From the NCBI GenBank assembly GCA_963700735.1, contig CAVOYR010000005.1:558001-622000 (forward strand): a stretch of DNA of 64,000 nt. The letters run 5' to 3'. Each line of letters begins with the position of its first letter. Position 1 is the stretch's first letter. Below the pieces are notes generated by a model. The model did no database searches and was not told the DNA's origin. It saw only the letters and a program-made list of their open reading frames with translations. Positions 63,060 to 64,000 of this stretch are shown piece by piece. The position numbers were made by a program, and so were the translations under genes. The stretch is from Anderseniella sp963700735. GTDB lineage: Bacteria; Pseudomonadota; Alphaproteobacteria; Rhizobiales; Aestuariivirgaceae.

Positions 63060-64000
63060 TGCTCGAGCTCCTGCAATCCTTCTTCGACCTGTTGCCGGAC
63101 CTGTCACCGGCCGTCATCGGACTGTGGATGATCGCGGCCATGCTGTTCGCGATCTTCGTCGGCTTTCCGATTTCCTTCACCCTCATCTTCCTTGGCGTGT
63201 TCTTCGGCGCCTGGGGCTTCGGGCTCAAGCTCACCATCTTCCTGATGAACCTGCAGATCTATGGTTCGATGATGGAGCAAACCCTGTCTGCCGTGCCGCT
63301 GTTCGTGTTCATGGGCTTCATGATGGAACAGGCCGGGCTGATGGAGCGGCTGTTCTCGGCCATCCAGCTGATGCTGGCGAGGGTCAAGGGCTCGCTGTTC
63401 ATCGCGGTGCTGTTCGTCTCGGTGATCTTTGGTGCCGCCACCGGCATCGTGGGCGCATCGGTGACCATTCTCGGCATCATGGCGGCAACAACCATGAACC
63501 GCTCGGGCTATGACGTGCGTCTTGCTGCAGGCACGATAACCGCGGGCGGCACGCTGGGCATCCTCATTCCGCCCTCCATCATGCTGGTGGTGATGGGCCC
63601 GGTACTGGAAATTCCGGTGACGGACCTGTTCGCCGCCGCCATCTTCCCCGGCGTGCTGATGGCTGTGCTCTACATGGTCTACGCGGTGGGCCGGTGCTGG
63701 ATCAACCCGTCGCTGGGTCCGCCCCTGCCGGAAGACATGATCCCCGAAGACCGCAGCTACGTGTGGAAGGAGTTCTTCCTCGGCCTCGTGCCGCCATCGG
63801 TGCTGATCCTGTTCGCCATGGGCTCGATCCTGTCCGGCTGGGCAACGCCCACCGAAGGGGCCGGCATGGGCGCATTCGGTGCCGTGGTGCTGACCATCGC
63901 CTATGGCAAGTTCACCTGGAAGAACACCTACTCCGCCCTGCTCAAGACGCTGGAAATTTCGGTACTGATCCTGTTCCTGGTGGCTGCCTCGAACTTCTTC
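63059..64000 (+). CDS. dctM: TRAP transporter large permease (DctM type), partial at window end
   Basis: Starts at ATG 63059, overlapping the dctQ stop by one base, and remains open at 64000 (314 codons shown; family length about 430-500). Spans begin at LSPAVIGLWMIAAMLFAIFV; VPLFVFMGFMMEQAGLMERL and TAGGTLGILIPPSIMLVVMG are the DctM (TRAP-T large subunit) marks. It forms the ion-coupled channel of the transporter. The 3' end lies outside the window. Confidence 0.9.
   Translation, partial: MLELLQSFFDLLPDLSPAVIGLWMIAAMLFAIFVGFPISFTLIFLGVFFGAWGFGLKLTIFLMNLQIYGSMMEQTLSAVPLFVFMGFMMEQAGLMERLFSAIQLMLARVKGSLFIAVLFVSVIFGAATGIVGASVTILGIMAATTMNRSGYDVRLAAGTITAGGTLGILIPPSIMLVVMGPVLEIPVTDLFAAAIFPGVLMAVLYMVYAVGRCWINPSLGPPLPEDMIPEDRSYVWKEFFLGLVPPSVLILFAMGSILSGWATPTEGAGMGAFGAVVLTIAYGKFTWKNTYSALLKTLEISVLILFLVAASNFF

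Overview
The window is high-GC DNA from an alphaproteobacterium that I cannot name to genus. The evidence is a Zur-controlled ZnuABC system, single-chain glycine decarboxylase, YdcH- and DksA-type genes, a pqqABCDE operon and a lanthanide-type (XoxF) methanol dehydrogenase cluster. Most of it is densely packed operons with ATGA start/stop overlaps. No rRNA, tRNA, CRISPR array or complete insertion sequence was seen.

Layout. 0-2.3 kb: a decayed segment with a STAS-like gene, two outer-membrane protein fragments, a truncated helix-turn-helix gene cut by an IS30-type transposase remnant, and a TTCCCTG-rich non-coding stretch. 2.3-9.0 kb: a PhoD-like phosphatase, then zinc homeostasis (DUF1826 protein, CobW-type zinc GTPase, znuA, znuCB-zur) with matching candidate Zur boxes. 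9.0-14.4 kb: a tandem glycine riboswitch and gcvT-gcvH-gcvP, then a 2-oxoglutarate/iron oxygenase. 14.4-20.7 kb: YdcH and DksA proteins behind an FNR/FixK-like palindrome, a BLUF photoreceptor, a cupin regulator and an RND efflux pair.

20.9-51.2 kb is the core, a roughly 30-kb methanol oxidation island. It holds an MxaD-like protein, two beta-propellers, a histidine kinase/response regulator pair, two SoxYZ-like carriers, two ABC systems (one SsuABC-like importer, one of the type linked to PQQ alcohol dehydrogenases), a cupredoxin-like protein, a CxxxCW protein, xoxJ-xoxG-xoxF, a zinc metallohydrolase, pqqABCDE, a creatininase-family protein, a four-gene ExbB/ExbD-like operon, glutathione-dependent formaldehyde dehydrogenase and a GFA-family protein. 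Together they suggest periplasmic methanol oxidation by a PQQ/lanthanide enzyme, electron transfer to cytochrome XoxG and glutathione-linked formaldehyde oxidation. The glycine cleavage system nearby could feed one-carbon units to folate.

51.4-64 kb: an envelope group (GNAT-like protein, Wzx-like flippase, FemAB-like transferase), then a catabolic group (HyuA/HyuB, IclR regulator, GMC oxidoreductase, TRAP transporter) whose last gene runs off the end.

Two things stand out. xoxF is complete in content but carries ten single-base indels (eight extra, two missing) that net to an exact 600-residue frame, so they are probably consensus errors. The ExbB/ExbD-like operon at 45.8-48.2 kb, with a DUF2135-like domain on the ExbD-like subunit, is the best candidate for an undescribed system. 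hyuA and the GMC gene also carry indels.
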